64,000 nucleotides of DNA. Source: Lysinibacillus fusiformis (GTDB lineage: Bacteria; Bacillota; Bacilli; Bacillales_A; Planococcaceae). How positions within the stretch are numbered: the stretch's first letter is position 1; every line of letters starts with the position of its first letter. The translations under genes and the position numbers were made by a program. The stretch is from contig NZ_CP041696.1 in assembly GCF_007362955.1 (NCBI RefSeq), positions 1,488,001-1,552,000 on the forward strand, given 5' to 3'. A model generated the notes under the pieces. That model searched no databases and had not been told where the DNA came from. It saw only the letters and a program-made list of their open reading frames with translations. Of the stretch, positions 9,850 to 18,369 are shown piece by piece.

Positions 9850-10998
9850 ATGGTAAGATATAAATTTGAATCAACAGAGCATGAGTTATTCCGTAAAACC
9901 TTACGTAAGTTTTTAGCAGAAGAGGCTGAAACACATTATGCACAATGGGAGAAAGATCATCTTGTGCCACTTGAGTTTTGGCACAAGTGTGGAGAAATGG
10001 GCTACCTATGCCCACAAGTAGAAGAACAATATGGTGGCCTAAATTTAGATTTTAGCTTTAGTGTTATTATTCAAGAAGAGCTAGAGCGCATTGGTTCTGG
10101 CCTTATTGGAATCGGTCTGCATAATGATATTGTTGTCCCGTATATCGAGGCTTATGGGACAGAAAGCCAAAAATCTCGCTGGCTACCGAAATGTATAACA
10201 GGGGAATATATTACGGCTATTGCCATGACAGAACCAGGTACAGGTTCTGATTTAGCGAATATCAAAACAACTGCTTTACGCGATGGAGATCATTTTATTG
10301 TCAACGGGCAAAAAACATTTATCACAAACGGTATTCATACAAATTTAGCAGTTATAGCGGTGAAAACGAATCCGTCCGCGGAGAAAAAACATCACGGCAT
10401 AAGCCTTCTCGTGATAGAAGAAGGCACACCTGGATTCACCAAAGGACGAAAGCTTGAAAAAGTTGGCATGCATGCGCAGGATACGGCCGAGTTATATTTT
10501 GAAGATTGTCGTGTTCCAATAGAAAACCTGCTTGGTGAAGAGGGAAAAGGCTTCACCTATATGATGGAAAAACTGCAACAAGAGCGCTTAGCAGTAGCGA
10601 TTGCTGCACAAACAGCTGCAGAGGATATGCTGGCTTTAACAATAAAATATGTAACATCACGTCAGGCTTTTGGAAAAGCCATTAGTGACTTCCAAAATAC
10701 ACAATTTAAAATTGCCGAAATGGCTACGAAAATAGAACTTGGCAAAACTTTTTTAGAATCTTTAATAGCAGATCATATCGCTGGCAAGAACGTTGTCACG
10801 AAAGTTTCAATGGCGAAATACTGGATTACAGAAAATGCACGTGAACTATCCGCCCAGTGTATGCAGTTACACGGTGGTTACGGCTATATGGAAGAATATA
10901 AAATTGCAAGACGTTATCGTGATATTCCTGTAATGTCTATTTATGCCGGTACAAATGAAGTGATGAAAATGATCATAGCAAAAAATTTAGGATTATAA
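9850..10998 (+). CDS. Acyl-CoA dehydrogenase
   Basis: A complete 382-residue FAD-dependent acyl-CoA dehydrogenase for the first step of fatty acid beta-oxidation or a related pathway. It contains AMTEPGTGSD, GQKTFITNG, the RQAFGKAI segment and the C-terminal MQLHGGYGYMEEY; the catalytic base is probably E370 in YAGTNEVMK. AAAGGGG sits upstream of the ATG. It is transcribed divergently from the phosphoesterase and appears to be alone. It differs from the partial paralogue at the left edge of the window. Chain-length preference cannot be told. Confidence 0.93.
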   Translation: MVRYKFESTEHELFRKTLRKFLAEEAETHYAQWEKDHLVPLEFWHKCGEMGYLCPQVEEQYGGLNLDFSFSVIIQEELERIGSGLIGIGLHNDIVVPYIEAYGTESQKSRWLPKCITGEYITAIAMTEPGTGSDLANIKTTALRDGDHFIVNGQKTFITNGIHTNLAVIAVKTNPSAEKKHHGISLLVIEEGTPGFTKGRKLEKVGMHAQDTAELYFEDCRVPIENLLGEEGKGFTYMMEKLQQERLAVAIAAQTAAEDMLALTIKYVTSRQAFGKAISDFQNTQFKIAEMATKIELGKTFLESLIADHIAGKNVVTKVSMAKYWITENARELSAQCMQLHGGYGYMEEYKIARRYRDIPVMSIYAGTNEVMKMIIAKNLGL

Positions 10999-11001
10999 GA
11001 A

Positions 11002-11290
11002 AGTTATATATTCTTTGTATATCGCACTGTCTTTACATTCATGGCAATAAACGTTAGCATGCGCTTGCATGGACAATTTTTTGAGACCTCATATGGTTAT
11101 CCAACGCATACCATGCTTTTCTTTTGCATCGGCAAAAACCCGTTCAATCGTTTCTTTTCGCCGTGCATAGATTTGTCTAATCGTATAAATATGGCGAAGA
11201 TGTTCGACTTCTTCTACACAATCTTCCAAAATGTATCGCTAAATGATAGCTTTGACTTTGCATACATCCATCACCTCAATAATTTAAGAC
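11002..11290 (-). pseudogene. IS1182-family transposase C-terminal remnant
   Basis: The minus strand reads EEVEHLRHIY, ARRKETIERVFADAKEKHG and MRWITI, the conserved C-terminal end of IS1182-type DDE transposases. It then meets an in-frame TGA where the family usually has arginine, continues as GLKKLSMQA, and shifts frame through one extra base before a recognisable AMLTFIAMN tail. The N-terminal two thirds are missing, so it cannot make an active enzyme. A plus-strand ORF at 11041-11307 is only its shadow. Confidence 0.8.
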
Positions 11291-11307
11291 GTACACTAGT
11301 TGATTGA

Positions 11308-11465
11308 AGTGCAGGTGCGAGTGTAGCTGACGGCATTCGCCTTTCGCTACAGAGCAAAGCTTCCTGCGGGAATAGCATGAGCAAGAAGGCCCCGCAGGAG
11401 CGTAGCGACGCGGAGACTGAAGCCCTGCCCGCGAAAAGCATCCGCCGTAGCGGAAATCAACGGGT
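11308..11465. repeat. GC-rich interspersed repeat
   Basis: About 160 bases clearly richer in G and C than the surroundings, with internal complementary blocks such as CTTCCTGCGGG facing CCCCGCAGGAG, and the words AGCGTAGCGACGCGGAG and GCATCCGCCGTAGCGG. From memory, similar intergenic elements are frequent in Lysinibacillus and relatives; only one copy is in this window. It lies immediately beside the IS1182 remnant. Confidence 0.6.
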
Positions 11466-11474
11466 TCCTATAGA

Positions 11475-11524
11475 TAAAAAAAAGACTGTAAACAAACTCA
11501 ATATTTTGAGTTTGTCTATAGTCT
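11475..11524 (-). terminator. Intrinsic terminator of the histidine kinase operon
   Basis: On the minus strand the long stem AGACTATAGACAAACTCAA / TTGAGTTTGTTTACAGTCT is followed by a T-run. A second GC-rich hairpin (GACAGCGGC/GCCGCTGTC, 11527-11551) lies between it and the stop codon. Confidence 0.9.
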
Positions 11525-11555
11525 GAGACAGCGGCGACTTCTGCCGCTGTCCCTT

Positions 11556-13745
11556 TTACACTCCTGGTATACGAACAATCACTTTAAATAAATCTCCATC
11601 AACATCAATGCTCATTCGTGCTCCATGTAAATCCACGATTGATTGTGCAATCGCTAAGCCTAGCCCTGAGCCCTCAGTATGACGAGAAGCATCTGCACGT
11701 TTAAAACGCTCAAACAATTCATCGGCATTTTCACTGATTTCATATTTTGCGACGTTCTTTACCGTGAATTCTGCCTCACCATTTGCTGTACGTTTTAACG
11801 TAACATAGACACGCGTACCTTCTAATGCATATTTTAATACATTGACGATTAAATTATCGATGAGTCTCCACCATTTTTGACCATCAACATAGGCATAAAG
11901 CGGTTCATGTGGCATCGTCATTCGTAAATCTAAACGCCCTTGTGCTAAGTCCTCCTCGTGCTCACCTACTGCCTGCTGCACGAGCTGTGTTAAATCAACA
12001 CGACTTCGATGAAGCTCAATATTCCCACTCGCCATTTTTGATACTTCAAAAAGATCCTCAATCAGTACTTTTAAACGCTCGGATTTTTTATCGAGAATAT
12101 GAATATACTGCTTGCGCTCTTCGTCTGTAATATCTGATTTTTTCAGTAAATCTGTATAAGTGATAATGGATGTTAACGGTGTACGTAAATCATGGCTAAC
12201 ATTCGTAATAAGCTCTGTTTTCAGACGCTCACTTTTTGCCTGCTCATGCATTGACGTACGAACACCTTCACGCAAGTGATTAAGATTCTCCGCATGCTTG
12301 GCAAGCGGTGATTTTCCCTTTATCTTTACATCTCGGTTCAGACGCCCATCTGCCATATCCTTCGTGTCTTTCATAATACGGTTTAAATAACCCATTCTGG
12401 ATAGAAAAACAACGATTGCTGGTATACCTACAATAGCACACACTCCAAATACAAATACCGGGAACCCCCCAGCTACCATCGAAGCAACAAGACTACCACC
12501 ACCAAAAAAAGCAGCTGCAACCATAACAATGGAATGTAATGCAATGGAACGATTTAAAAATAGATCAGTTAGCGAATCTCCTAATCCCCATAAATAACTG
12601 TCTTTCAAGTTATCCCCTAGTTTTTTTGCTGTACTCACTCGATCATACAACCAAATAAGTTGTACGAAAAATGCAATACCTATAATGATTAAAACGAATA
12701 GTTTTAATAGAAAATCAATAAAAAAACGTACATAATTGGATTCGTATGCATATTCAATCGATTCGAAGGCAATATACGATGAAAACCAATACATACAGCC
12801 AGTAATGAACAAAACAGCGCCTTGTATATCAATTCGTAGCTTTTCCAGATTATTTTTCTCTGTCAAGCCTTGCACTGCTAGAAGCACTTCTTTACGTCCT
12901 TTCCATGTAAAGACTGCTGCTAGTATACTTGTTATCCAAATGATAAAAAACATGTATTGATTACGTGTAAAGCGATCATAGCCATCCATCACAGATACTT
13001 GTTGTGCTACTTTCTTAGACATTGTGATAGTACCTATATAATCCGCAGTTTCATGGAATGCTTCAGAATCAAGATAGACATTGGTTTGAGAAAAAATATG
13101 ACTTAAATTACTACTTATATTCCAAGTACTTAAAGGGTGTTGTTGCGTATAATTTACTTTATAAGCACTGCTTTCAGAAACATCGCCTGAGCGAAATACT
13201 TTTCCTGTGTCAGTATTTTTTAACTCATAAGACCAGTAATTATAGTTTTGAGCGAAATTTTTTGCTTCCACTTGCGCAGATTTTATATATTCGTCAACAA
13301 GCGCTTCCTTGTCTGCTTGAATTTTCTTACGAACATATTCATCATCCTGAAAATTAGTAGTAATGTCCTTAATTTTCTCATCCCGTTCGTTTTCAAGCTT
13401 GGTCTTCAATTCAGTCGCTTTGACATCAGCCGCTTCTTGAATGCGCCCCTCATATTGTGCATTAATATTTGCTACCTGGTCACTTAGTGACCCATAGTAA
13501 TTACGATGTTCTTCAATTTCATTTAGTCCTACTTCTATCTTGCTCTTTAATTCCTCAGCATTTGGTTTATTCAATACCAGTGGTCCCAACTCGGATTGAA
13601 AATTATCTAGCTCATGCTGAAAATTTTCAGATTGAAAATATGACTTCCCTATATACTGATAGCCAATCTTCGAAAATGTAAAGACGCCAAAAACCAGCCA
13701 GATTAAACAAACAAGTGTGAGAAGAGACTTCCATTTTTTCATCAC
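11556..13745 (-). CDS. Sensor histidine kinase with long coiled-coil ectodomain
   Basis: A 729-residue membrane kinase of a two-component system. One helix near residues 8-26 is followed by an extracellular region to about 265 that is rich in charged heptads (coiled coil about 45-160), then about five more helices to 460. The H-box is SHDLRTPLTS with phosphoacceptor near H518. The ATPase domain has the N-box DNLIVN and the G2 box GSGLGLAIA, while the usual DNG of the G1 box is replaced by VKNVAKYE, as in other membrane kinases of this type. The start is GTG (13745) with GGGGAG 8 bases upstream; ATG follows directly. It is cotranscribed with the response regulator. Confidence 0.9.
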   Translation of the reverse strand: MMKKWKSLLTLVCLIWLVFGVFTFSKIGYQYIGKSYFQSENFQHELDNFQSELGPLVLNKPNAEELKSKIEVGLNEIEEHRNYYGSLSDQVANINAQYEGRIQEAADVKATELKTKLENERDEKIKDITTNFQDDEYVRKKIQADKEALVDEYIKSAQVEAKNFAQNYNYWSYELKNTDTGKVFRSGDVSESSAYKVNYTQQHPLSTWNISSNLSHIFSQTNVYLDSEAFHETADYIGTITMSKKVAQQVSVMDGYDRFTRNQYMFFIIWITSILAAVFTWKGRKEVLLAVQGLTEKNNLEKLRIDIQGAVLFITGCMYWFSSYIAFESIEYAYESNYVRFFIDFLLKLFVLIIIGIAFFVQLIWLYDRVSTAKKLGDNLKDSYLWGLGDSLTDLFLNRSIALHSIVMVAAAFFGGGSLVASMVAGGFPVFVFGVCAIVGIPAIVVFLSRMGYLNRIMKDTKDMADGRLNRDVKIKGKSPLAKHAENLNHLREGVRTSMHEQAKSERLKTELITNVSHDLRTPLTSIITYTDLLKKSDITDEERKQYIHILDKKSERLKVLIEDLFEVSKMASGNIELHRSRVDLTQLVQQAVGEHEEDLAQGRLDLRMTMPHEPLYAYVDGQKWWRLIDNLIVNVLKYALEGTRVYVTLKRTANGEAEFTVKNVAKYEISENADELFERFKRADASRHTEGSGLGLAIAQSIVDLHGARMSIDVDGDLFKVIVRIPGV

Positions 13746-13760
13746 TATAATGACTCCCCT

Positions 13761-13916
13761 CTAAAAAATTCTTTCCAGCAATTGTAGCATTTCAGACGAA
13801 CGGGTATTTACCATCTGATATGCATAAACACCAAAATAGATAAGACCGATGACCCCAGCCACAAAACCTGCTATTGTTAGATACTGTTCTATTTTATTTC
13901 TCCATTTTATAGCCAA
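13761..13916 (-). CDS. Small single-span membrane protein between regulator and kinase
   Basis: A 51-codon ORF with TTG start at 13914-13916, overlapping the last 23 bases of the response regulator gene and ending 15 bases before the kinase start. AAAGGTGG lies 9 bases before the TTG. The predicted protein begins MAIKWRNK, has one hydrophobic helix (LTIAGFVAGVIGLIYFGVYA) and a short amphipathic tail ending LLERIF. The overlap with the regulator suggests translational coupling. No family is recognised. Position and topology suggest it could modulate the kinase, but that is inference. Confidence 0.6.
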   Translation of the reverse strand: MAIKWRNKIEQYLTIAGFVAGVIGLIYFGVYAYQMVNTRSSEMLQLLERIF

Positions 13917-14586
13917 CGCCCCATACCACCTTTAAATAGCGCGGATTTTTCGGATCTGCCTCAATTTTTTCACGTATTTTACGAATGTGTACGGCTACAA
14001 TATTTTCCGCATTGTAGGCTTCTTCATTCCATACACGCTCATAAATCTCTCGAATCGAAAAAACACGCCCTGCATTTTTCATTAATAGTTCTGTAATTTT
14101 ATATTCAATTGGCGTTAAACGAACAGGCTCGCCTTCTAAAATAACTTCTTTAGCATCTTCATCTAAAACAAGCCCGTCAATTTCGACCTTTGCTGTTCCA
14201 TCATTGTACGTCCCAAGTTGTACATAACGTCGTAGCTGTGATTTCACACGTGCCAAAAGCTCTAATGGATGGAAAGGCTTCGTGACATAATCATCGGCCC
14301 CAACAGATAAGCCATGAATTTTATCGCCGTCCTCCGCCTTCGCACTCAGCATAATAATTGGAATATTGCGCTCTGCACGGATTTTAAAAGTTGCCGTAAT
14401 GCCATCCATATTCGGCATCATAATATCTAAAATAATTAAATGAACTTCGTTGTTCTGAAGTTTCTCTATTGCCTCTACACCATCTGCGGCTTTAATTACA
14501 TTGTAGCCTTCATTTTTTAAGTAAATTTCAATACCATCACGAATATCTTGATCGTCATCTGTTACAAGAACTGTTAACTTCGTCAT
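13894..14586 (-). CDS. OmpR/PhoB-family response regulator
   Basis: A 230-residue regulator with receiver domain (1-120) and winged-helix DNA-binding domain (about 130-230). The acidic pocket is TDDD near residues 9-12, the phosphorylation site is D54 in LIILDIMMP, and the conserved lysine is in DDYVTKPF. The C-terminal domain has RLTPIEYKITELL and VAVHIRKIREKIE typical of OmpR winged helices. The ATG at 14586 follows GAGGTG by 6 bases; the longer frame from 14625 is not needed. It is the first gene of the operon with the small membrane ORF and the kinase. Confidence 0.94.
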   Translation of the reverse strand: MTKLTVLVTDDDQDIRDGIEIYLKNEGYNVIKAADGVEAIEKLQNNEVHLIILDIMMPNMDGITATFKIRAERNIPIIMLSAKAEDGDKIHGLSVGADDYVTKPFHPLELLARVKSQLRRYVQLGTYNDGTAKVEIDGLVLDEDAKEVILEGEPVRLTPIEYKITELLMKNAGRVFSIREIYERVWNEEAYNAENIVAVHIRKIREKIEADPKNPRYLKVVWGVGYKMEK

Positions 14587-14691
14587 GATATACACCTCGC
14601 TCTCAAATAATAGTGTACCTTTCAAATCTTAAAAACCAGCTAGCATAAAAATGAAGAAATTCTTAAGCTTTTGCTCATCTATATAACAGAA

Positions 14692-15548
14692 TTACACTTT
14701 TCTTCTCCCAATTGTTAGTACAACAATACCACCAAGCAGCATTGCTACCCCGAACCAGGACATTACACTTAAGTATTCGCCAATAAGGAATACGCCAAGC
14801 ATCGCTGCAGTTAAAGGCTCCGCTAGTGATAATGTTACCGCCGAGGAAGAACTAATCTTCTGAAGACCACTTAAAAATAATAAATAGGCTACGCTTGTAC
14901 ACATGACCCCCATAAAGAGCATTGTCCATAAGTTATGTACTTCCAATAACCAGCTGTAACCGCCGTTCATCGAAAACGGTGCTAACAATAATGCGCAAAT
15001 CGAAAATGTCATTGCCACTGCTGGCAATGCCTCTTCTTGTGCCATTAGCTTTTTACTAAAATTTGCGTACAATGCAAAGGTTATTCCTGCACAGAGAGCT
15101 AACACGATACCGCCCATATCAACTGCTTCATCCCCATTATTAATGAATAAAAAACACAACCGATAATAGCCATTCCTGTGGCCATACCCCATACCTTGGT
15201 CGGGCGCGTTTTCCAAAGTAGCCATTCTAACACACCTGAAAATACAGGGGCACTGCCGATTGTTGCAACTGTTCCAATAGCTACACCTGTTAAACGGATT
15301 GACGAGAAGAAGAGTCCTTGGAATAATGCGATACTCGCTGCCGCTAAAATTGTCCATTTCCAAGACCATGTACGAAAGGTTATTTTACGAAGTAACACTG
15401 CGACAACTAATAATAATCCGCCTCCAATTGTTGAACGAATCGTCGCTACAGCAATTGGCGATACACCACTATCTAAAAATGTTTGTACAGTCCCTGTCAT
15501 TCCCCACAAAACAGCCGCTAGCAGTACAAAAAACGGATATAGTATCAT
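14692..15548 (-). pseudogene. EamA/DMT-family exporter, frameshifted
   Basis: A ten-helix drug/metabolite exporter of about 285 residues split in two frames. The first EamA repeat starts MILYPFFVLLAAVLWGM and reads to GCVF; the second resumes one frame back at LFINNGDEAVDMGG and ends TIGRRKV. The break falls in the run of six T (minus strand; 15149-15154): a seventh T would restore one frame, so one base is missing, or it is a sequencing error or slippage site. The junction lies between the two repeats. Neither half has a good second start. The substrate is unknown. Confidence 0.85.
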
Positions 15549-15698
15549 TTGGCTCCTCCAATCTATACCATCCTAATCATTAACTATACAGATTTATCCA
15601 AAAATAGACAATTACTATTTTCCCTCGTCTCTTTCGTACGTTATTAGGCTTTCCGTTAAAGAAAAGTTATAATAAAAACAATAAAAGGAGCGAGCAAT

Positions 15699-15929
15699 AT
15701 GTACAAAACAATTGAAGAAACAGCTATTGACCTGGGTATGCTAGAACATCAAGTACTACGTCTTGTATACGAAGGACGTATCCGTTCTGTCTATGATGGT
15801 ACGCAAGTACTTATTAACAGCGGGCAATTTAGCACTTACTTTGAACAATTAGAGCGCATTAAAGAGGAAATTGAAGTTTGGCGTAATACACCCATCCCTG
15901 AAGATATCGATATCAAAGATGAAGACTAA
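15699..15929 (+). CDS. Small excisionase-like DNA-binding protein
   Basis: A 76-residue protein. The first 45 residues (TIEETAIDLGMLEHQVLRLVYEG) resemble the helix-turn-helix of excisionase/MerR-like domains, and the rest is an acidic helix and tail. AAAAGGAGCG lies upstream of the ATG. No phage or integrase genes are nearby, so this is more likely a chromosomal regulator than a true excisionase. It ends exactly at the palindromic terminator. The function is unknown. Confidence 0.75.
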   Translation: MYKTIEETAIDLGMLEHQVLRLVYEGRIRSVYDGTQVLINSGQFSTYFEQLERIKEEIEVWRNTPIPEDIDIKDED

Positions 15930-15983
15930 AAAGTGCCAGGCACCCAAACAATTCAGAATTGTTTGGGTGCCTGGCACTTTTTT
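15928..15983. repeat. GTGCCAGGCACC palindromic repeat, copy 1, acting as terminator
   Basis: A 56-base perfect palindrome: AAAAAGTGCCAGGCACCC on one arm, its complement on the other, meeting in ACAATTCAGAATTGT. With A- and T-runs at the ends it acts as a bidirectional terminator between the small HTH gene and the convergent homoserine dehydrogenase, whose stop codon lies in its right edge. A second copy lies at 28139-28183. Confidence 0.9.
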
Positions 15984-16968
15984 ATATCGTTACGACAAAA
16001 CCTGCTCGTTTGCCAATAATCTCTGCGTAATCTTCAACCATAACACTTGCAGTTGGATACATACCTGCCCCTGGTCCAACAAGCGTTAATGTACCAATGT
16101 AATTTGTGTCCAACGCTACTGCATTATTCACGTCGTCAACTGGGTAAAGCGGGTGTTCTTTATCTACTAGTTGTGGTCCAACCTTTGCCACCACACGACC
16201 ATCAGCAAGCTTTTCAACCTCTGCCACGTGACGATAACGCAAGCCTTTTTCACATGCATCTTTTACTTGCTCTGCCGAAATACTATCAATACCAATTACT
16301 TCAACATCAGCCCAGTCTGGTTGCTCTCCAAATGCTAATGCACTTAATATCATTAATTTTTTGAAGGCATCCTGACCTGAGACATCATTATATGGATCAG
16401 CTTCGGCATAGCCTAATTTTTGTGCCTCTGTTAGAGCATTCTCGAAGGACCAACCCTCTGCACGCATTTTCGTTAAAATATAGTTACATGTACCATTTAA
16501 AACGCCTTGGATACGACTTACATCATTCACAAGTAAAATGTTTTTCATCGTTTTAATGACAGGCACACCACCAGCTGTTGTTGCCTCGAATCCAACAAAG
16601 ACACCATTTGCTTTAGCAAGTTCCTGCAATGCCAAACCACGCTTCGCAAACATCACTTTATTAGCGGTAATCACATGACATTTATGTTCAACAGCACGCT
16701 TCAAATAGCCAAAAGCTGGTTCTTCATTGACGATTGCTTCAAAAACAACCTGCATACCTGGTTCTGCTAATACTTCATCCATACTTGTTGTCATCAAATG
16801 CGCTGTACCGGGTACGCGTTCACGGCTAGTGTCTGTAACTAAAATTTTTGCTACTTCTAGCTCAATACCTAATTTATTTTTAAGCTCTTCCCGCTTTTCA
16901 TTTAAAATATGATAAATACCTTGACCTACTGTTCCAAATCCTAAGATCGCTGCCTTTATAGTTGCCAT
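15982..16968 (-). CDS. hom: Homoserine dehydrogenase, short form without ACT domain
   Basis: A 328-residue NAD(P)-dependent enzyme converting aspartate semialdehyde to homoserine for methionine and threonine synthesis. It carries GFGTVGQGIY (cofactor site), TANKVMFAKRG, ATTAGGVPVIKTM and GVLNGTCNYILTKM, with the catalytic lysine expected in the YAEADPYNDVSGQDAFKK region. Classical Bacillus Hom is about 430 residues with a C-terminal ACT domain for feedback control; here the protein stops at AGFVVTI, so that domain is absent. The ATG at 16968 has GGAGGG about 10 bases upstream. Proximity to S-box metY suggests service to the methionine branch. Confidence 0.92.
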   Translation of the reverse strand: MATIKAAILGFGTVGQGIYHILNEKREELKNKLGIELEVAKILVTDTSRERVPGTAHLMTTSMDEVLAEPGMQVVFEAIVNEEPAFGYLKRAVEHKCHVITANKVMFAKRGLALQELAKANGVFVGFEATTAGGVPVIKTMKNILLVNDVSRIQGVLNGTCNYILTKMRAEGWSFENALTEAQKLGYAEADPYNDVSGQDAFKKLMILSALAFGEQPDWADVEVIGIDSISAEQVKDACEKGLRYRHVAEVEKLADGRVVAKVGPQLVDKEHPLYPVDDVNNAVALDTNYIGTLTLVGPGAGMYPTASVMVEDYAEIIGKRAGFVVTI

Positions 16969-17423
16969 TCCTGTTATTCCCTCCAACGTACACTTCCACG
17001 GTTTTAATGAAGATAAAAATCTGTGCCTCACACAAATTCAAATAATTCAAAATTCAACTTAAAGAAAATTGTAACGTAAATAAATACTTTGCACAAGAAA
17101 AATCTTTCTAGGATGGACATTTGTTTTCTCTAGACGTGCAAAAGAAATCGGTTTCATTCCCTTTATTATACGTTTTTTCGGTTATTCTATAATTTTTGAA
17201 CAAAAATTGACGATTCCTTTATAAAAAAATTACGTCTTTCTTCTATTATATATATGTATGTAAAGGCGTATTCTAGAATTGTTCTTTTGAAGATAGTAAC
17301 AAAAATATTTTTCTTTACATACGAGACTGTATACAGATTTAGGTATCTCACAAAATTTCTTTTTCCTGTCTACGACACAAATTATATTTAAATCAAATTC
17401 ACTTCTGTGTTAATGTGATTAAC
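16969..17423. other. Gene-less region upstream of hom
   Basis: About 455 bases of AT-rich sequence containing the hom promoter region. I searched for the T-box GGGTGG-ACCGCG signature and for an S-box core and found neither. No ORF is convincing. Confidence 0.5.
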
Positions 17424-17460
17424 AAAAAAGCTCATTCCCTATAGCAGTAGAGAATGAGCT
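17424..17460 (-). terminator. Intrinsic terminator
   Basis: On the minus strand AGCTCATTC pairs with GAATGAGCT, followed by TTTTTT, just beyond the stop of the 17479-17865 gene. Confidence 0.88.
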
Positions 17461-17478
17461 GATATTATATAAGGGAGG

Positions 17479-17865
17479 TTAGCTTGCTTTTGTTAATAAC
17501 AAATAGCGGTAATGAGCTAAAGCCACTTGCACAAGAATCTCTTCCTCTCGTGTAAAGTTTGGTACAGAATATGTACGTTCAACTAATTGAAATGTACCAT
17601 ATTTCAAATAATACTCTGTTGCTGGTAGTGAAATATGACTTGTACCATATGCTTGATAGGACTCAAAAACCTCTTTCACTGCATAGCTTTTCTCTTCAGT
17701 ATTCACACTTTCCTTAAAAGCAGTATGCCCAAAAGTTTGAAGCCATTTTTTTTCAACTATCGAAAGTAAGCTTTGAATGGAAATATTGTTCACAAACTCA
17801 TGACTTTCATTTAATTCGTAAATAAAATAAGACGCGACGTTATGTGCACTATAAACATTTCCCAT
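17479..17865 (-). CDS. Small protein resembling the Panacea (SocA/DUF4065) domain
   Basis: A 128-residue protein. MGNVYSAHNVASYFIYEL at the N-terminus and the middle KKWLQTFGHTAFKESV followed by ESYQAYGTSHI resemble the Panacea (SocA/GepA, DUF4065) pattern, a domain common in antitoxins and phage-linked regulators. No toxin gene lies next to it. The ATG at 17865 has AAGGAG 8 bases upstream; an in-frame GTG at 17874 overlaps that site. It has its own terminator. Assignment rests on pattern memory, and the central GPV-type motif is not obvious, so it may be a divergent or unrelated protein. Confidence 0.55.
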   Translation of the reverse strand: MGNVYSAHNVASYFIYELNESHEFVNNISIQSLLSIVEKKWLQTFGHTAFKESVNTEEKSYAVKEVFESYQAYGTSHISLPATEYYLKYGTFQLVERTYSVPNFTREEEILVQVALAHYRYLLLTKAS

Positions 17866-18369
17866 TTCAAACACTCCTTTTTCGATTTTTTTGATGAGAG
17901 TAGCAGCTGGCTATGCTACTACTCTCTTATCTTTCTATATATTCAAAAGTGGGGGAGCACTTATGAAAACAATTCTAATTTTTTATACATTTTCCATCAC
18001 TGAATCGACTACCTTCAAAATCAATAGGATGGGTGTTTCTTGCAGAGCCTATGACCTATACACGCTAACAATGAATATTTATCGAATGGGATAAGATGTT
18101 ATCGTAAATGTATGCACTTTCGTTCTTGGTTGGTAGCCATCGAACCTTTAACTTAATCCATAGTATACAACATGGCTTTAAACATGTCAACAATACTTAT
18201 AAAATTACTAGGTATTATTTATTGAAAAATTCAGACAAACAACCGAATGGGGTTTTCACTTCATGTAGCAACGTTTCACGTGTTGCCAAATGAGGCTTTT
18301 CAAATGAGAAAATACGTAAACATTACAACACGAAAGCATCTATATCTGAACGATTATTTTTACTAAGAA
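17866..18369. other. Gene-less stretch with doubtful short ORF
   Basis: An imperfect hairpin (GAGAGTAG / CTACTACTCTC) lies at 17894-17925. A 43-codon plus-strand ORF at 17963 has GGGGGAG upstream and starts MKTILIFYTFSITES, but its composition and lack of similarity to anything known to me leave it unsupported. The remainder to 18369 shows nothing clear. Confidence 0.3.

Noticed and set aside
11041-11307. 88-codon plus-strand ORF
   Set aside because: It is the complement of the IS1182 transposase remnant; the homology is on the minus strand.
15149-15154. Programmed frameshift in the EamA gene
   Set aside because: The run does not form a proper tandem slippery heptamer in the zero frame and no stimulatory structure is evident; a missing base is simpler.
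16969-17250. T-box or S-box leader upstream of hom
   Set aside because: No GGGTGG-ACCGCG antiterminator motif and no S-box core were found.
17891-18293. Two short plus-strand ORFs
   Set aside because: No conserved motif, atypical composition; only one has a ribosome site. Kept as a note in the gene-less stretch.
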